NCBI RefSeq assembly: GCF_003931915.1
Contig: NZ_RSAA01000026.1
Span: forward strand, 186,001 to 250,000
From: Saccharopolyspora rhizosphaerae
Lineage (GTDB): Bacteria > Actinomycetota > Actinomycetes > Mycobacteriales > Pseudonocardiaceae
Direction: 5' to 3'
Length of the DNA stretch: 64,000 nt
Under the pieces are notes generated by a model. That model saw nothing but the letters and a program-made list of their open reading frames with translations. It was not told where the DNA came from and made no database searches. Each line of letters opens with the position of its first letter. Position 1 is the stretch's first letter. Position numbers and translations under genes: made by a program. Below are positions 37,975-46,874 of this stretch, piece by piece.

Positions 37975-38607
37975 TCACGCGCGCATAAGCGCGCTCCATC
38001 GGAATTGCAATGATCGACCGGTGATGGAAACCGGATCGTTGCTTTCTGGCGGAGATTTCGGGGGTCCGCGGCGGGCGTGAATCCGCTGGTAGATCAGTTG
38101 TGCAAGGGTCCGCGGAACCGGCGCAGGAATGCAGACGGTCGGCGGCGGGGTCACAACCGGTGACGGCACCGTCTTCCGGGGGACGATCGCCTGCAACAAG
38201 CGGGTGACCACGAACAGTACTTGCTCGGCATGGCTCATGGCCAGCGCCGTCAGCACCGTGACGATCACGTGTCCGAGCGTCATCAGTGCAGGTGAGAGCG
38301 GGATCGCGGGCGCGTGCGCGTGCCCGGGACCGTGCGCGGAGATCGCGGTGAGCTCGAGGAAGAAGTGAAGTGCCAGCTGGCTGACCGCAAGTGCCCCTAG
38401 AATGCCCCACGACCCGCGCTTGCGGTCAGCGAGCGCCACGCCGGCACCGGTCAGCAGGACGGTGATCACGACGGTGGGCCCCAGACCCGGGGTCGACCCG
38501 CCGGTGGCCGTGTGAGCGGCTACGGACAGTGACGCCGCTGTGCAGGCCACACCAGCACCGCGCAGGACGCGCAGAGCACCCTGTGTGGGGGATGGGCCAG
38601 CCTTCAC
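37975..38607 (-). CDS. Polytopic membrane protein of the copper operon
   Basis: 210 aa from GTG 38607; the frame is open far upstream, but that lies antisense to the BCCT gene. About four hydrophobic segments occur, with the motif SAHGPGHAHAPAIPLSP in a loop that could bind metal, and a basic Pro-rich tail. It is the first gene of the operon reading into YcnI and CopC (34-bp gap), so a role in copper transport or sensing is inferred; the family is not one I can name. Confidence 0.75.
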   Translation of the reverse strand: MKAGPSPTQGALRVLRGAGVACTAASLSVAAHTATGGSTPGLGPTVVITVLLTGAGVALADRKRGSWGILGALAVSQLALHFFLELTAISAHGPGHAHAPAIPLSPALMTLGHVIVTVLTALAMSHAEQVLFVVTRLLQAIVPRKTVPSPVVTPPPTVCIPAPVPRTLAQLIYQRIHARRGPPKSPPESNDPVSITGRSLQFRWSALMRA

Positions 38608-38698
38608 GGTGGGCCAGTCTAGGTGTCGGTTCGGCCACGCTGACTGCAGGTGAGCTTGCCTTGTTAACCCGTTTGGGTCACGGTTTGTAGGTTGCCGA

Positions 38699-38718
38699 CG
38701 ATTCGAACCCGCGAATCG
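38699..38718. promoter_or_regulatory. Operator-like inverted repeat upstream of the BCCT gene
   Basis: CGATTCG (38699-38705) and CGAATCG (38712-38718), a perfect 7-bp inverted repeat with a 6-nt spacer, centred in the divergent promoter region between the copper and osmoprotectant genes. Confidence 0.45.
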
Positions 38719-38805
38719 CCTGAACAAGCGGTTCGATTGGTTCCGCAAACGTCGTAACCGACGACGGAGAGGAGGGGGCGTCGCCGAAAGTCGGCGCCGA
38801 TACCT

Positions 38806-40533
38806 GTGTCGACCGAAACTGAACAAAGAGGTGGAGCCGCCGGCGGCGGCCACACCACCGGAGGAGACGCCGAGTTCCTCGGCAAACCCAGAACCGATTG
38901 GGTCGTTTTCGGTGTCACTGCGATCATCATGTTCTTGGTGGTCGCGTGGGGCGCGTTGGCGACCGATTCCCTCAGCAACGCCTCTGCGGCGGCGCTGGAC
39001 TGGTTGATCAAGAACACCGGCTGGGGCTTCGTGCTCGCGGCCACCGGGTTCGTCATCTTCGCCTTGTTCCTGGCCTTCAGCAAGTACGGCCGGATCCCGC
39101 TGGGCGGCGACGACGAGGGACCCGAGTTCCGCACGGTGTCCTGGATCGCCATGATGTTCAGCGCCGGTATGGGCATCGGCCTGATGTTCTACGGCGTGAG
39201 CGAGCCGCTGAGCCACTTCGTGTCCCCGCCTCCGGGCTCGGTGCCGGGCGAGAGCGAAGAGGCCGTCAAGACGGCCATGGCGACCTCGCTCTTCCACTGG
39301 ACCCTCCACCCGTGGGCGATCTACGCGGTGGCGGGCATGGCGATCGCCTACAGCAGCTTCCGGCGTGGCCGCAAGCAGACCATCTCGGGTGTCTTCACGC
39401 CGCTGATCGGCAAGAAGGCCGCCGAGGGCCCGCTCGGCAAGGTCATCGACATCCTCGCGCTGTTCGCGACGCTGTTCGGCTCGGCCGCTTCGCTGGGTCT
39501 CGGCGCGCTGCAGATCAAGTCCGGCATGCAGGCCGCCAACTGGCCGATGGGTGACGCCGGCACCAACGTGCTGGTCGGCATCATCGCCGTGCTGACGCTC
39601 TGCTTCATCCTCTCCGCGGTCTCGGGCGTGGAGAAGGGCATCCAGTGGCTGTCCAACATCAACATGGTGCTGGCGGCCATCCTGGCCCTGTTCGTGTTCA
39701 TCCTCGGGCCGACGGTGTTCATCCTCGACCTGCTGCCCACCTCGGTCGGCTCGTACATGAGCGAGTTCGGCGAGATGGCGTCGCGGGCCGGTGCCACCGG
39801 CGGTGCGGAGATGCAGGACTGGCTGTCCAGCTGGACCGTCTTCTACTGGGCCTGGTGGATCTCCTGGACGCCCTTCGTGGGCATGTTCATCGCCCGGATC
39901 AGCCGGGGCCGCACGATCCGCCAGTTCATCGGTGGCGTGCTGCTGGTGCCCAGCGTCGTGAGCCTCGTGTGGTTCGCGATCTTCGGTGGTGCCGCGATCA
40001 ACACGCAGCGGGAGGGCGTGAACGTCTACGGCGACGGCAGTGCGGAGGCGCAGACCTTCTCGCTGCTGGAGAACCTGCCGTTGGCGCTCGTCACCGCAGT
40101 GCTGGTGATGCTGCTGGTCGCGATCTTCTTCGTCTCCGGTGCCGACGCCGCGTCCATCGTGATGGGCACGTTGTCGCAGCGGGGCGCGATCGAGCCCAGC
40201 AAGTGGGTCGTCATCTTCTGGGGTGCGGCCACCGGTGCCGTCGCCGCGGTGATGCTGGTGATCGGCCAGGACAAGGCTCTGGAAGGCATCCAGAACCTCA
40301 CCTTCATCGGTGCTCTGCCCTTCGCGATCGTGATGATCTTCATGTGCGTGGCCATGACCAAGGACCTGCGCTCGGACGCCATCACGGTTCGCGATCAGAA
40401 GGGCGCCGAGGTCCTCGAGCAGGCGGTCATCGCCGGCACCGAGGAGCACGCAGGTGAGTTCCAGCTGGTCACGACCCCTGCGGAGTCCTCGGACGAGGAC
40501 TCCGGCTCGGCGGATGCCGGGAAGAAAGAGTAA
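38806..40533 (+). CDS. betT: BCCT family betaine/choline/carnitine transporter
   Basis: 575 aa, about 12 transmembrane segments. Signatures are GMGIGLMFYGVSEPLSHF, FHWTLHPWAIYA and the aromatic substrate segment FYWAWWISWTPFVGMFIARIS. It takes up a trimethylammonium osmoprotectant using an ion gradient. A ~75-residue charged cytoplasmic tail may sense osmolarity. GTG start. It is followed 3 bp later by an ABC importer for similar substrates. Confidence 0.95.
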   Translation: MSTETEQRGGAAGGGHTTGGDAEFLGKPRTDWVVFGVTAIIMFLVVAWGALATDSLSNASAAALDWLIKNTGWGFVLAATGFVIFALFLAFSKYGRIPLGGDDEGPEFRTVSWIAMMFSAGMGIGLMFYGVSEPLSHFVSPPPGSVPGESEEAVKTAMATSLFHWTLHPWAIYAVAGMAIAYSSFRRGRKQTISGVFTPLIGKKAAEGPLGKVIDILALFATLFGSAASLGLGALQIKSGMQAANWPMGDAGTNVLVGIIAVLTLCFILSAVSGVEKGIQWLSNINMVLAAILALFVFILGPTVFILDLLPTSVGSYMSEFGEMASRAGATGGAEMQDWLSSWTVFYWAWWISWTPFVGMFIARISRGRTIRQFIGGVLLVPSVVSLVWFAIFGGAAINTQREGVNVYGDGSAEAQTFSLLENLPLALVTAVLVMLLVAIFFVSGADAASIVMGTLSQRGAIEPSKWVVIFWGAATGAVAAVMLVIGQDKALEGIQNLTFIGALPFAIVMIFMCVAMTKDLRSDAITVRDQKGAEVLEQAVIAGTEEHAGEFQLVTTPAESSDEDSGSADAGKKE

Positions 40534-40536
40534 GAA

Positions 40537-41184
40537 GTGAATCTCCTGGATTTCATCACATCCAGGTGGCAGTCGTTGCTGGTGAACGCATACCAGCACG
40601 TCAGCATGGTGGTGCAGTGCATCCTGCTGGCGACGATCATCGGCGTCCTGGTCGGGGTTGCGGTCTACCGCAGCCCCGCCGGGGCGGCGATCGCCACCGC
40701 TCTCTCCAGCGCGATCCTGACGATCCCGTCCTTCGCGCTCTTCGGCCTGCTGATCCCGGTGTTCGGCCTGGGCGTGGCCCCGTCGGTGGTGACGCTGGTC
40801 CTCTACGCGTTGCTGCCGATCGTGCGGAACACGATTGTCGGCCTGTCCAACGTCGATCAGCCGATCTTGGACGCGGCCCGGGGCATCGGGATGAACCGCC
40901 TCAGCGTTCTCACCCGCGTCGAACTCCGGCTCGCCTGGCCGGCCATCCTCGCCGGCATGCGGGTGAGCGCCCAGATGCTGATGGGCATCGCCGCCATCGC
41001 CGCGTACGCCAAGGGACCGGGCCTCGGGAACCTGCTGTTCCAGGGACTCGGCCAGCTGGGCGGCGCGAACGCTCTGAACATGGCCATCTCCGGCACCGTC
41101 GGCGTGGTCATCCTGGCACTCGTGCTCGACGCCTTGTTCGTGCTGTTCGGGCGGTTGACGACTTCGAGAGGTATCCGTGGCTGA
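40537..41184 (+). CDS. Osmoprotectant ABC transporter permease (first)
   Basis: 215 aa, OpuB/OpuC-type permease with about five transmembrane segments and the EAA-like loop DAARGIGMNRLSVLTRVELRLAWPAI split here by conserved Gly/Asp. It forms the channel with the second permease. It overlaps the ATPase gene by 8 bp. Confidence 0.92.
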   Translation: MNLLDFITSRWQSLLVNAYQHVSMVVQCILLATIIGVLVGVAVYRSPAGAAIATALSSAILTIPSFALFGLLIPVFGLGVAPSVVTLVLYALLPIVRNTIVGLSNVDQPILDAARGIGMNRLSVLTRVELRLAWPAILAGMRVSAQMLMGIAAIAAYAKGPGLGNLLFQGLGQLGGANALNMAISGTVGVVILALVLDALFVLFGRLTTSRGIRG

Positions 41185-42379
41185 CGACGACAAGAAGACC
41201 ACCGGGCACGGTGTGGAGATCAAGCTCGAGGAGGTCTCCAAGCGCTACCCGGGGCAGAAGCAGGCCGCCGTCGACTCGGTGACCATGACGATCCCCGCGG
41301 GGGAGACGGTGGTGCTCGTCGGGCCGTCCGGATCCGGCAAGACGACCACCATGCGCATGATCAACCGCCTGATCGAGCCGACCTCCGGCACGATCACCAT
41401 CGGCGGGCAGGACGTGCTCGGGCTGGACGCGGACAAGCTGCGCCGCGAGATCGGCTACTCGATCCAGCAGGCCGGGTTGTTCCCGCACATGACCGTCGGC
41501 GACAACGTCGGCATGGTTCCGCACCTCGTGGGCTGGGACAAGAAGCGCATCTCCGAGCGGGTCGACGAGATGCTCGACCTGGTCAACCTCGACCCGGCCG
41601 AGTACCGCGACCGCTACCCGCGGCAGCTCTCCGGTGGCCAGCAGCAGCGCGTCGGCGTCGCCCGCGCGCTCGCGGCGAACCCGCCTGTCCTGCTGATGGA
41701 CGAGCCGTTCGGCGCGGTCGACCCGATCACCCGCGGCGTGCTGCAGGACGAGCTCATGCGCCTGCAGGAGGACCTGGGCAAGACGATCGTGTTCGTCACG
41801 CACGACTTCGACGAGGCCGTCAAGCTCGGCGACCGGATCGCGGTGCTGGGCGAGCGCTCGAAGATCCTGCAGTACGACACCCCGGAAGCGATCCTGACCA
41901 ACCCGGCCGACGACACCGTCGCCGGATTCGTCGGGGCCGGCGCGGCGCTCAAGCAGCTCACGCTGCGCCGCGTGCGCGAGATCGAGGTCGGCGACGTGCC
42001 GACCGCGACGGTCGACGACGCACCGTCGGTGCTGCGCGAACGTCTGGGCACCCGCCGTGGCGCGATCGGCTTGGTGCTCGACAAGCGCAACCGCCCGCTG
42101 CGCTGGGCGACCGCTCGCGAGGCCGGAGCGGTGTCGGACCTGGCCCGTGCCGGTCGTCCGGTGGAGGACTCCGTGTCGCGCGCTTCGACGCTGCACGACG
42201 CCCTGGAGGCGATCCTGACCGACGACGACGGGGTGGCCGTGGTCGTGGGTTCGCGCGGGGAGTACGTCGGCGTGGTCGACATCGACACCGTGATGGGCAC
42301 GATCAAGGCGCTCCGCGAGGAGAACGTCGGTGACGAGGCGGAGGAGCCGGCTGCCGGGACTGGGGCTGACGCCTCATGA
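41177..42379 (+). CDS. Osmoprotectant ABC transporter ATP-binding protein with CBS domains
   Basis: 400 aa. Walker A is GPSGSGKTTT, the signature is LSGGQQQRVG and Walker B is LLMDEPFGAVD. A C-terminal pair of CBS repeats (about 265-380, ending GEYVGVVDIDTVMG) is the ionic-strength or nucleotide sensor typical of OpuA/OpuC ATPases. It energises the two flanking permeases; four-base overlap with the next gene. Confidence 0.95.
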   Translation: MADDDKKTTGHGVEIKLEEVSKRYPGQKQAAVDSVTMTIPAGETVVLVGPSGSGKTTTMRMINRLIEPTSGTITIGGQDVLGLDADKLRREIGYSIQQAGLFPHMTVGDNVGMVPHLVGWDKKRISERVDEMLDLVNLDPAEYRDRYPRQLSGGQQQRVGVARALAANPPVLLMDEPFGAVDPITRGVLQDELMRLQEDLGKTIVFVTHDFDEAVKLGDRIAVLGERSKILQYDTPEAILTNPADDTVAGFVGAGAALKQLTLRRVREIEVGDVPTATVDDAPSVLRERLGTRRGAIGLVLDKRNRPLRWATAREAGAVSDLARAGRPVEDSVSRASTLHDALEAILTDDDGVAVVVGSRGEYVGVVDIDTVMGTIKALREENVGDEAEEPAAGTGADAS

Positions 42380-43143
42380 GCAGCACCTTCGCTTCCGACT
42401 CCGGTTCCTCCACGGCCGAGCGGCTGAGGCTGCTGGCGCAGCCGGTGTCCGTGGTCGTGCTGGTCTCGGTCGTGCTGGGCTGGGCGTTCACCCGGAACAA
42501 CGACGAGGTGACGCAGCGCAGCCTCAACATGACCACGATCCTGGACCTGACCTGGACGCACTTCCTGATCAGCGTCGCCGTGGCGGCGATCGTGGTCCTG
42601 GTGGCCGTACCGCTGGGCGTGCTGCTCAGCCGCAGCTGGGCGCGCCGCATCGCCCCGGTGGTGATCGGCATCGCCAACGTCGGGCAGGCAGCGCCCTCGA
42701 TGGGTCTGCTCGTGCTGTTCTTCCTGTTCACCGACGGGACCACCGGGTTCTGGATCGCGACCCTGCCGATCGCCTTCTACGCGCTGCTGCCGGTCCTGCG
42801 CAACACCATCGTGGGACTGCAGTCGGTGGACACGTCGCTGGTCGACGCCGGTCGCGGCATCGGCATGTCCGGAGCGGCCGTGCTGGCCCGCATCGAGATG
42901 CCGCTGGCGGTGCCGTTCATCCTCGCCGGTCTGCGGACCGCGCTGGTGCTGGCGGTGGGAACCGCGACGCTGGCGGTGTTCGTCGGCGCCGGTGGCCTCG
43001 GCGAACTGATCGACACCGGCTACAAGCTCAACGACTACACCGTCATGATCGTCGGCTCGGTGCTGGCGATGGCGCTGGCGCTGCTGGTCGACTGGCTCGG
43101 CGCGCTGGCCGAGACCTACCTGTCGCCGAGGGGGTTGCGATGA
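42376..43143 (+). CDS. Osmoprotectant ABC transporter permease (second)
   Basis: 255 aa. An extra N-terminal hydrophobic segment precedes the five-helix permease core, with DAGRGIGMSGAAVLARIEMP as the ATPase-contacting loop. It overlaps both neighbours by 4 bp, so all four importer subunits are coupled. Confidence 0.93.
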   Translation: MSSTFASDSGSSTAERLRLLAQPVSVVVLVSVVLGWAFTRNNDEVTQRSLNMTTILDLTWTHFLISVAVAAIVVLVAVPLGVLLSRSWARRIAPVVIGIANVGQAAPSMGLLVLFFLFTDGTTGFWIATLPIAFYALLPVLRNTIVGLQSVDTSLVDAGRGIGMSGAAVLARIEMPLAVPFILAGLRTALVLAVGTATLAVFVGAGGLGELIDTGYKLNDYTVMIVGSVLAMALALLVDWLGALAETYLSPRGLR

Positions 43144-44138
43144 AGCTCCGCACGCGCCGTGGTGCGCTCAAGGCGGCCTCGCTGGCGATGGCCGGGCTGC
43201 TGCTGTCGGGGTGCGGGCTCAACTCCGGTTCGTCGCTCCCGCTGGCGGTGGAACCGGGCATCATCCAGCCCGTGCCCGAGCTGGAGGGCCAGACGATCAC
43301 GGTGGGGTCGAAGAACTTCACCGAGCAGCTCGTCCTGGCCTACCTCGGGGAGTTCGCGCTCGCCGCTGCCGGTGCCAACGTGCGGGACCTGAGCTCCATC
43401 CAGGGCTCGTCGACCGCGCGCAACGCGCTGACCAGCGACCAGATCGACGTCCTCTGGGACTACACCGGCACCTCCTGGATCAGCTACAACGGCAACAACG
43501 ACCCGATCCCGGACGCCCGGGCGCAGTTCGAGGCCGTGCAGAAGCAGGACCTGGAGCGCAACGGCGTGGCCTGGACCGCGGTCGACTACCAGGTGGACAA
43601 CACCTACGCGTTCGCGGTCAACAAGGACGCGGCCAAGCGCCTGGGCGTGCGGACGAACTCCGACATCGCCCGGGTCGTGGCCGAGCGCCCGGAGGAGGCC
43701 ACGTTCTGCGTGGAAACCGAGTTCGCCAGCCGCAACGACGGCCTGCCGGGGGTTGAGCAGACCTACGGGTTCAAGGCCGACCCGAGCAAGGTCAAGGTCC
43801 TCACCGAGGGTCCGATCTACCAGGCCACGGCTCAGGGGACCTGCACCTTCGGCGAGGTGTTCACCACCGACGGCCGGATCCAGTCGCTGGACCTCCAGGT
43901 GCTGGCCGACGACAAGCAGTTCTTCCCGCGGTACAACGTCGGAGTCACGCTCCGGGACGAGATGCTCAAGCGCTACCCGCAGCTGACGCAGGTGTTCCAG
44001 CCGATCTCCGAGCGGTTGACCAACGAGGAGCTGATGAAGCTCAACGCGCAGGTCGACGTCGAGGGCAGGGACCCGGCCGACGTCGCGCGGGACTGGATGG
44101 CCGAGCAGGGCCTGGTCAAGATCCCGGGTCAGAGCTGA
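43140..44138 (+). CDS. Osmoprotectant-binding lipoprotein
   Basis: 332 aa. The lipobox is LLLSGC (Cys about 23), making it membrane-anchored. The OpuAC-type domain begins ITVGSKNFTEQLVLAYL and contains SSIQGSSTARNALTSDQID and WDYTGTSW, the aromatic cage region for betaine/choline-like ligands. It delivers substrate to the importer encoded just before it. Confidence 0.94.
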   Translation: MKLRTRRGALKAASLAMAGLLLSGCGLNSGSSLPLAVEPGIIQPVPELEGQTITVGSKNFTEQLVLAYLGEFALAAAGANVRDLSSIQGSSTARNALTSDQIDVLWDYTGTSWISYNGNNDPIPDARAQFEAVQKQDLERNGVAWTAVDYQVDNTYAFAVNKDAAKRLGVRTNSDIARVVAERPEEATFCVETEFASRNDGLPGVEQTYGFKADPSKVKVLTEGPIYQATAQGTCTFGEVFTTDGRIQSLDLQVLADDKQFFPRYNVGVTLRDEMLKRYPQLTQVFQPISERLTNEELMKLNAQVDVEGRDPADVARDWMAEQGLVKIPGQS

Positions 44139-44155
44139 TCGAGGCGAGCAGCAGC

Positions 44156-44185
44156 GGGGCGCCTCCGGACTTCCGGAGGCGCCCC
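44156..44185 (+). terminator. Terminator of the osmoprotectant operon
   Basis: A perfect 13-bp stem (GGGGCGCCTCCGG with its complement) with loop ACTT, 17 bp after the stop; it can also serve the convergent gene at 44211. Confidence 0.8.
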
Positions 44186-44210
44186 GCCGCGTTCGGTGCG
44201 CTGGACGGCC

Positions 44211-44915
44211 TCACCCGGTCGGGACGCCGAAGCGGGTGAGCAGTTCGCCCTCGATGCGGGACAGCTCCTGGTCCACGGCCCGGTGAGCCGCCTTGCGGCG
44301 CTGCGAGGGCATCCGCTCGGCGGCGCGGACCGCGCTGGTCAGCTGGGCCAGCCGCGCCTCGGCCTGCACGGCGTAGGTCTCGGCGCTACTGCGCTGGTCA
44401 CCGGAGGCCTGCTCGCGGAGGTCGCGCAGGGCGTTGGCGTCGCCCGCGATGCGCGCGTGCAACGCGGCCCCGCGCCCGGTGAAGCGGCCCAGCTCCTCGA
44501 CCGGGACGCCGAGCTTGCGGGCGCGGGCGCGGTCGTAGCGCGCCCGCAGGGAACTCCCGGCGCGCAGCGCGAACGGCGTGAGCACCGGGGCGAGGACCTT
44601 GGCGATGAGGACGACCCGCTTCGTGTTGCCCGGGGTGACCGTTCCGTGCTCGCCCTTCGCGATCGCCTTCGCGGTCTGCTTGTCGGCCTTGCGCAGCGCC
44701 TTGGCGGCCTTCTTGCCCACGGGCACCGGCGTCACCACCTGGTCGGCGGCGGCCTGCACCGGCGGGTTCGCGCGGACCGGCCCCTCGACGTGGTGCTGCG
44801 CCCCCTGGTCGGTCCTGGTCCGCTTGCGGGCCTTGGCCTTCTTGGCGGCGCACTTCAGGCACCCCCGGCGGGCACCGCGCGTGATCTTCCCGCGTCGCCT
44901 GGCGAGTCTCCTCAC
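44211..44915 (-). CDS. Basic conserved hypothetical protein
   Basis: 234 aa from GTG 44915 (MRRLARRRGKITRGARRG), chosen because sequence upstream of it looks non-coding. There is a CLKCAAKK pair of cysteines near residue 21, then long Lys/Ala/Arg-rich helices (KKAAKALRKADKQTAKAIAKG, EARLAQLTSAVRAAE). No signal peptide; one weak hydrophobic stretch (VVLIAKVLAPVLTPFAL). It resembles uncharacterised proteins of related actinobacteria; function unknown. Confidence 0.7.
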   Translation of the reverse strand: MRRLARRRGKITRGARRGCLKCAAKKAKARKRTRTDQGAQHHVEGPVRANPPVQAAADQVVTPVPVGKKAAKALRKADKQTAKAIAKGEHGTVTPGNTKRVVLIAKVLAPVLTPFALRAGSSLRARYDRARARKLGVPVEELGRFTGRGAALHARIAGDANALRDLREQASGDQRSSAETYAVQAEARLAQLTSAVRAAERMPSQRRKAAHRAVDQELSRIEGELLTRFGVPTG

Positions 44916-45089
44916 CGCACACCTCCCCGGATCCGCGATTTCCCCAGCTCCGCGATCACCATAAGTCCGGATGGAGCAACGCACGAAAGCACAACGCGAT
45001 CGGGTGGGGACGCCGTGTGATCACCGCTGGCACGCGATGTCACCGGGGTGATGGGCGCGGCTGTCAGAGCGACCGCATACCCTTCACGT

Positions 45090-46724
45090 GTGAAGGACGA
45101 GGTGCTGCTCGACGCGGGCGTGGTGACGCGGTGCCGTCGACGCGTGCACCTGGAGAACGACCCTTCGATGCGCGACGTGCCGACCGCGCCGCTGGACCTG
45201 GGCGTCGAGCAGCGCATCGCCGACGCCGCCGAGCACCGCCGTTCGGTCGCCGCCCAGCTGGGTGAGCTGCTGGGAGCGAGCTGGACCGAGATCCCGCGCG
45301 GTGCCCACCACTCCGATCGCGCGCGGCTCACCCTCGACGCGATGCGCGACGGCGTCCCGCACATCTCCGGCGCGCAGCTCCCCGACGACGCCGACGGCGG
45401 TCGCCGCGGGGCGATCGACCTGCTCGTGCGCAGCGGGAACGGCTACGTCCCGGTGCTCGTGGTGCGGCACAAGATCACCGACCCGGGCAGCGGTGCCACG
45501 GTGTCGCCGATCGACAACCCGGTGCCGGAGGCCGCTGCGGTCGACCAGACCCGCAAGGTGCGCCCGCAACCCCGCGACCAGCTGCGGCTGGTGCACGCGG
45601 TGCGGCTGCTGGAAGCCTGCGGGTTCGACGCGGGTGACCGCACCGGCGGGGCGATCGGCGTGGACGCCGACGTGGTCGTCTGGCACGACCTGCGCAGCCC
45701 CAACTGGCCCGGCGGGCGCACCGCGCTGGGTGAGTACGACGTGCGCTTCGGGGACCGGCTCGACGTGGCCCGCGCCGCCGCGCGCGGGGACGAACCGCTG
45801 GCGCAGCCCTCCCGCGTCACCGAGTGCCGCGGCTGCCCGTGGTGGCCGACCTGCGCGGCCGAGCTGCGCCGCAGGCGCGACGTGAGCCTGGTCGTGCGCG
45901 GTGAGGACGCCACCGTGCTGCGCACGCAGGGCATCACCACCGTCGACGAGCTGGCCGGGACTCCGCTGGCGAAGGCCGAGGGCCTCCAGCTCACCGGCAT
46001 GAGCAACACCGACGCCGTTCTGCTGGCCAAGGCGTGGCTGCAGGAGAAGCCGCTCGTGCGCCGGGTGCGCGAGCTCGACGTGCCGCGCGGTGACGTCGAG
46101 GTCGACGTGGACATGGAGAGCTACGCCGACGCCGGCGCCTACATGTGGGGTTGCTGGCTGTCGGGCGCCGACATCGGCGAGCAGCCGGGGTACCGGGCGT
46201 TCGTCACCTGGGAACCGTTGCCGGACGACGACGAGGCGCGGTCCTTCGCCGAGTTCTGGAGCTGGTTCACCGGCGTCCGCCGCAAGGCCTTCGAACGCGG
46301 CCTGAGCTTCCGCGCCTACTGCTACAACGAGCTCGCGGAGAACCGTTGGATGCTCGCCTCCGCCGAGCGGTTCGCGGGCAAGCCGGGCGTGCCGCCGGTC
46401 GCCGAGGTCAAGGAGTTCATCGGCTCCGCCGAGTGGGTCGACCTGTTCGCGGTGGTCCGCGACCAGTTCCTGTGCCCGAACGGCAAGGGCCTCAAGGTCA
46501 TCGCCCCCAGCGCGGGCTTCGGCTGGCGCGACTCCGAGGCCAGCGGCGAGAACTCGATGCGCTGGTACCGCGACGCGGTCGCGCTCGACGGCGGCGATCG
46601 GGACCTCACCCAGCGCGAACGCCTGCTGACCTACAACGAGGACGACGTCCGCGCCACCTACACCATCCGCACCTGGATGACTTCGGCCGCCGCCACCGAG
46701 GTCCCCTTCGCCGAGGACCTCTGA
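45090..46724 (+). CDS. TM0106-family RecB-like putative nuclease
   Basis: 544 aa from GTG 45090. The N-terminal half is RecB/Cas4-like with a nuclease core (GRRGAIDLLVRSG...VLVVRHK) and a CRGCPWWPTC cluster that with an early Cys (VVTRCRRR) could hold an Fe-S cluster. The C-terminal half is RNase H-like, with VDVDMESYADAG and a late NEDDVRATYTI acidic motif. It is presumably a DNA or RNA nuclease; substrate and partners are not known. It stands alone, with no helicase or CRISPR genes. Confidence 0.87.
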   Translation: MKDEVLLDAGVVTRCRRRVHLENDPSMRDVPTAPLDLGVEQRIADAAEHRRSVAAQLGELLGASWTEIPRGAHHSDRARLTLDAMRDGVPHISGAQLPDDADGGRRGAIDLLVRSGNGYVPVLVVRHKITDPGSGATVSPIDNPVPEAAAVDQTRKVRPQPRDQLRLVHAVRLLEACGFDAGDRTGGAIGVDADVVVWHDLRSPNWPGGRTALGEYDVRFGDRLDVARAAARGDEPLAQPSRVTECRGCPWWPTCAAELRRRRDVSLVVRGEDATVLRTQGITTVDELAGTPLAKAEGLQLTGMSNTDAVLLAKAWLQEKPLVRRVRELDVPRGDVEVDVDMESYADAGAYMWGCWLSGADIGEQPGYRAFVTWEPLPDDDEARSFAEFWSWFTGVRRKAFERGLSFRAYCYNELAENRWMLASAERFAGKPGVPPVAEVKEFIGSAEWVDLFAVVRDQFLCPNGKGLKVIAPSAGFGWRDSEASGENSMRWYRDAVALDGGDRDLTQRERLLTYNEDDVRATYTIRTWMTSAAATEVPFAEDL

Positions 46725-46874
46725 GCGGTCGCCTCGCGACGGTCGAGCGAGCACGGCTGGTTGCCACGGCTCACCGGTGCCGAACCGCTCGGGACTGGTC
46801 GAGGCGTGGCGAGATGCGCCCTGCGCCGGGAGTGGCGGTCCCACCTGGAACCGCCATCCCGGCCCGCGTGGTGG

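Noticed and set aside
38608-41241. Long upstream extension of the minus-strand copper-operon membrane protein
   Set aside because: It runs antisense through the BCCT and permease genes; only the part from GTG 38607 has membrane-protein composition.
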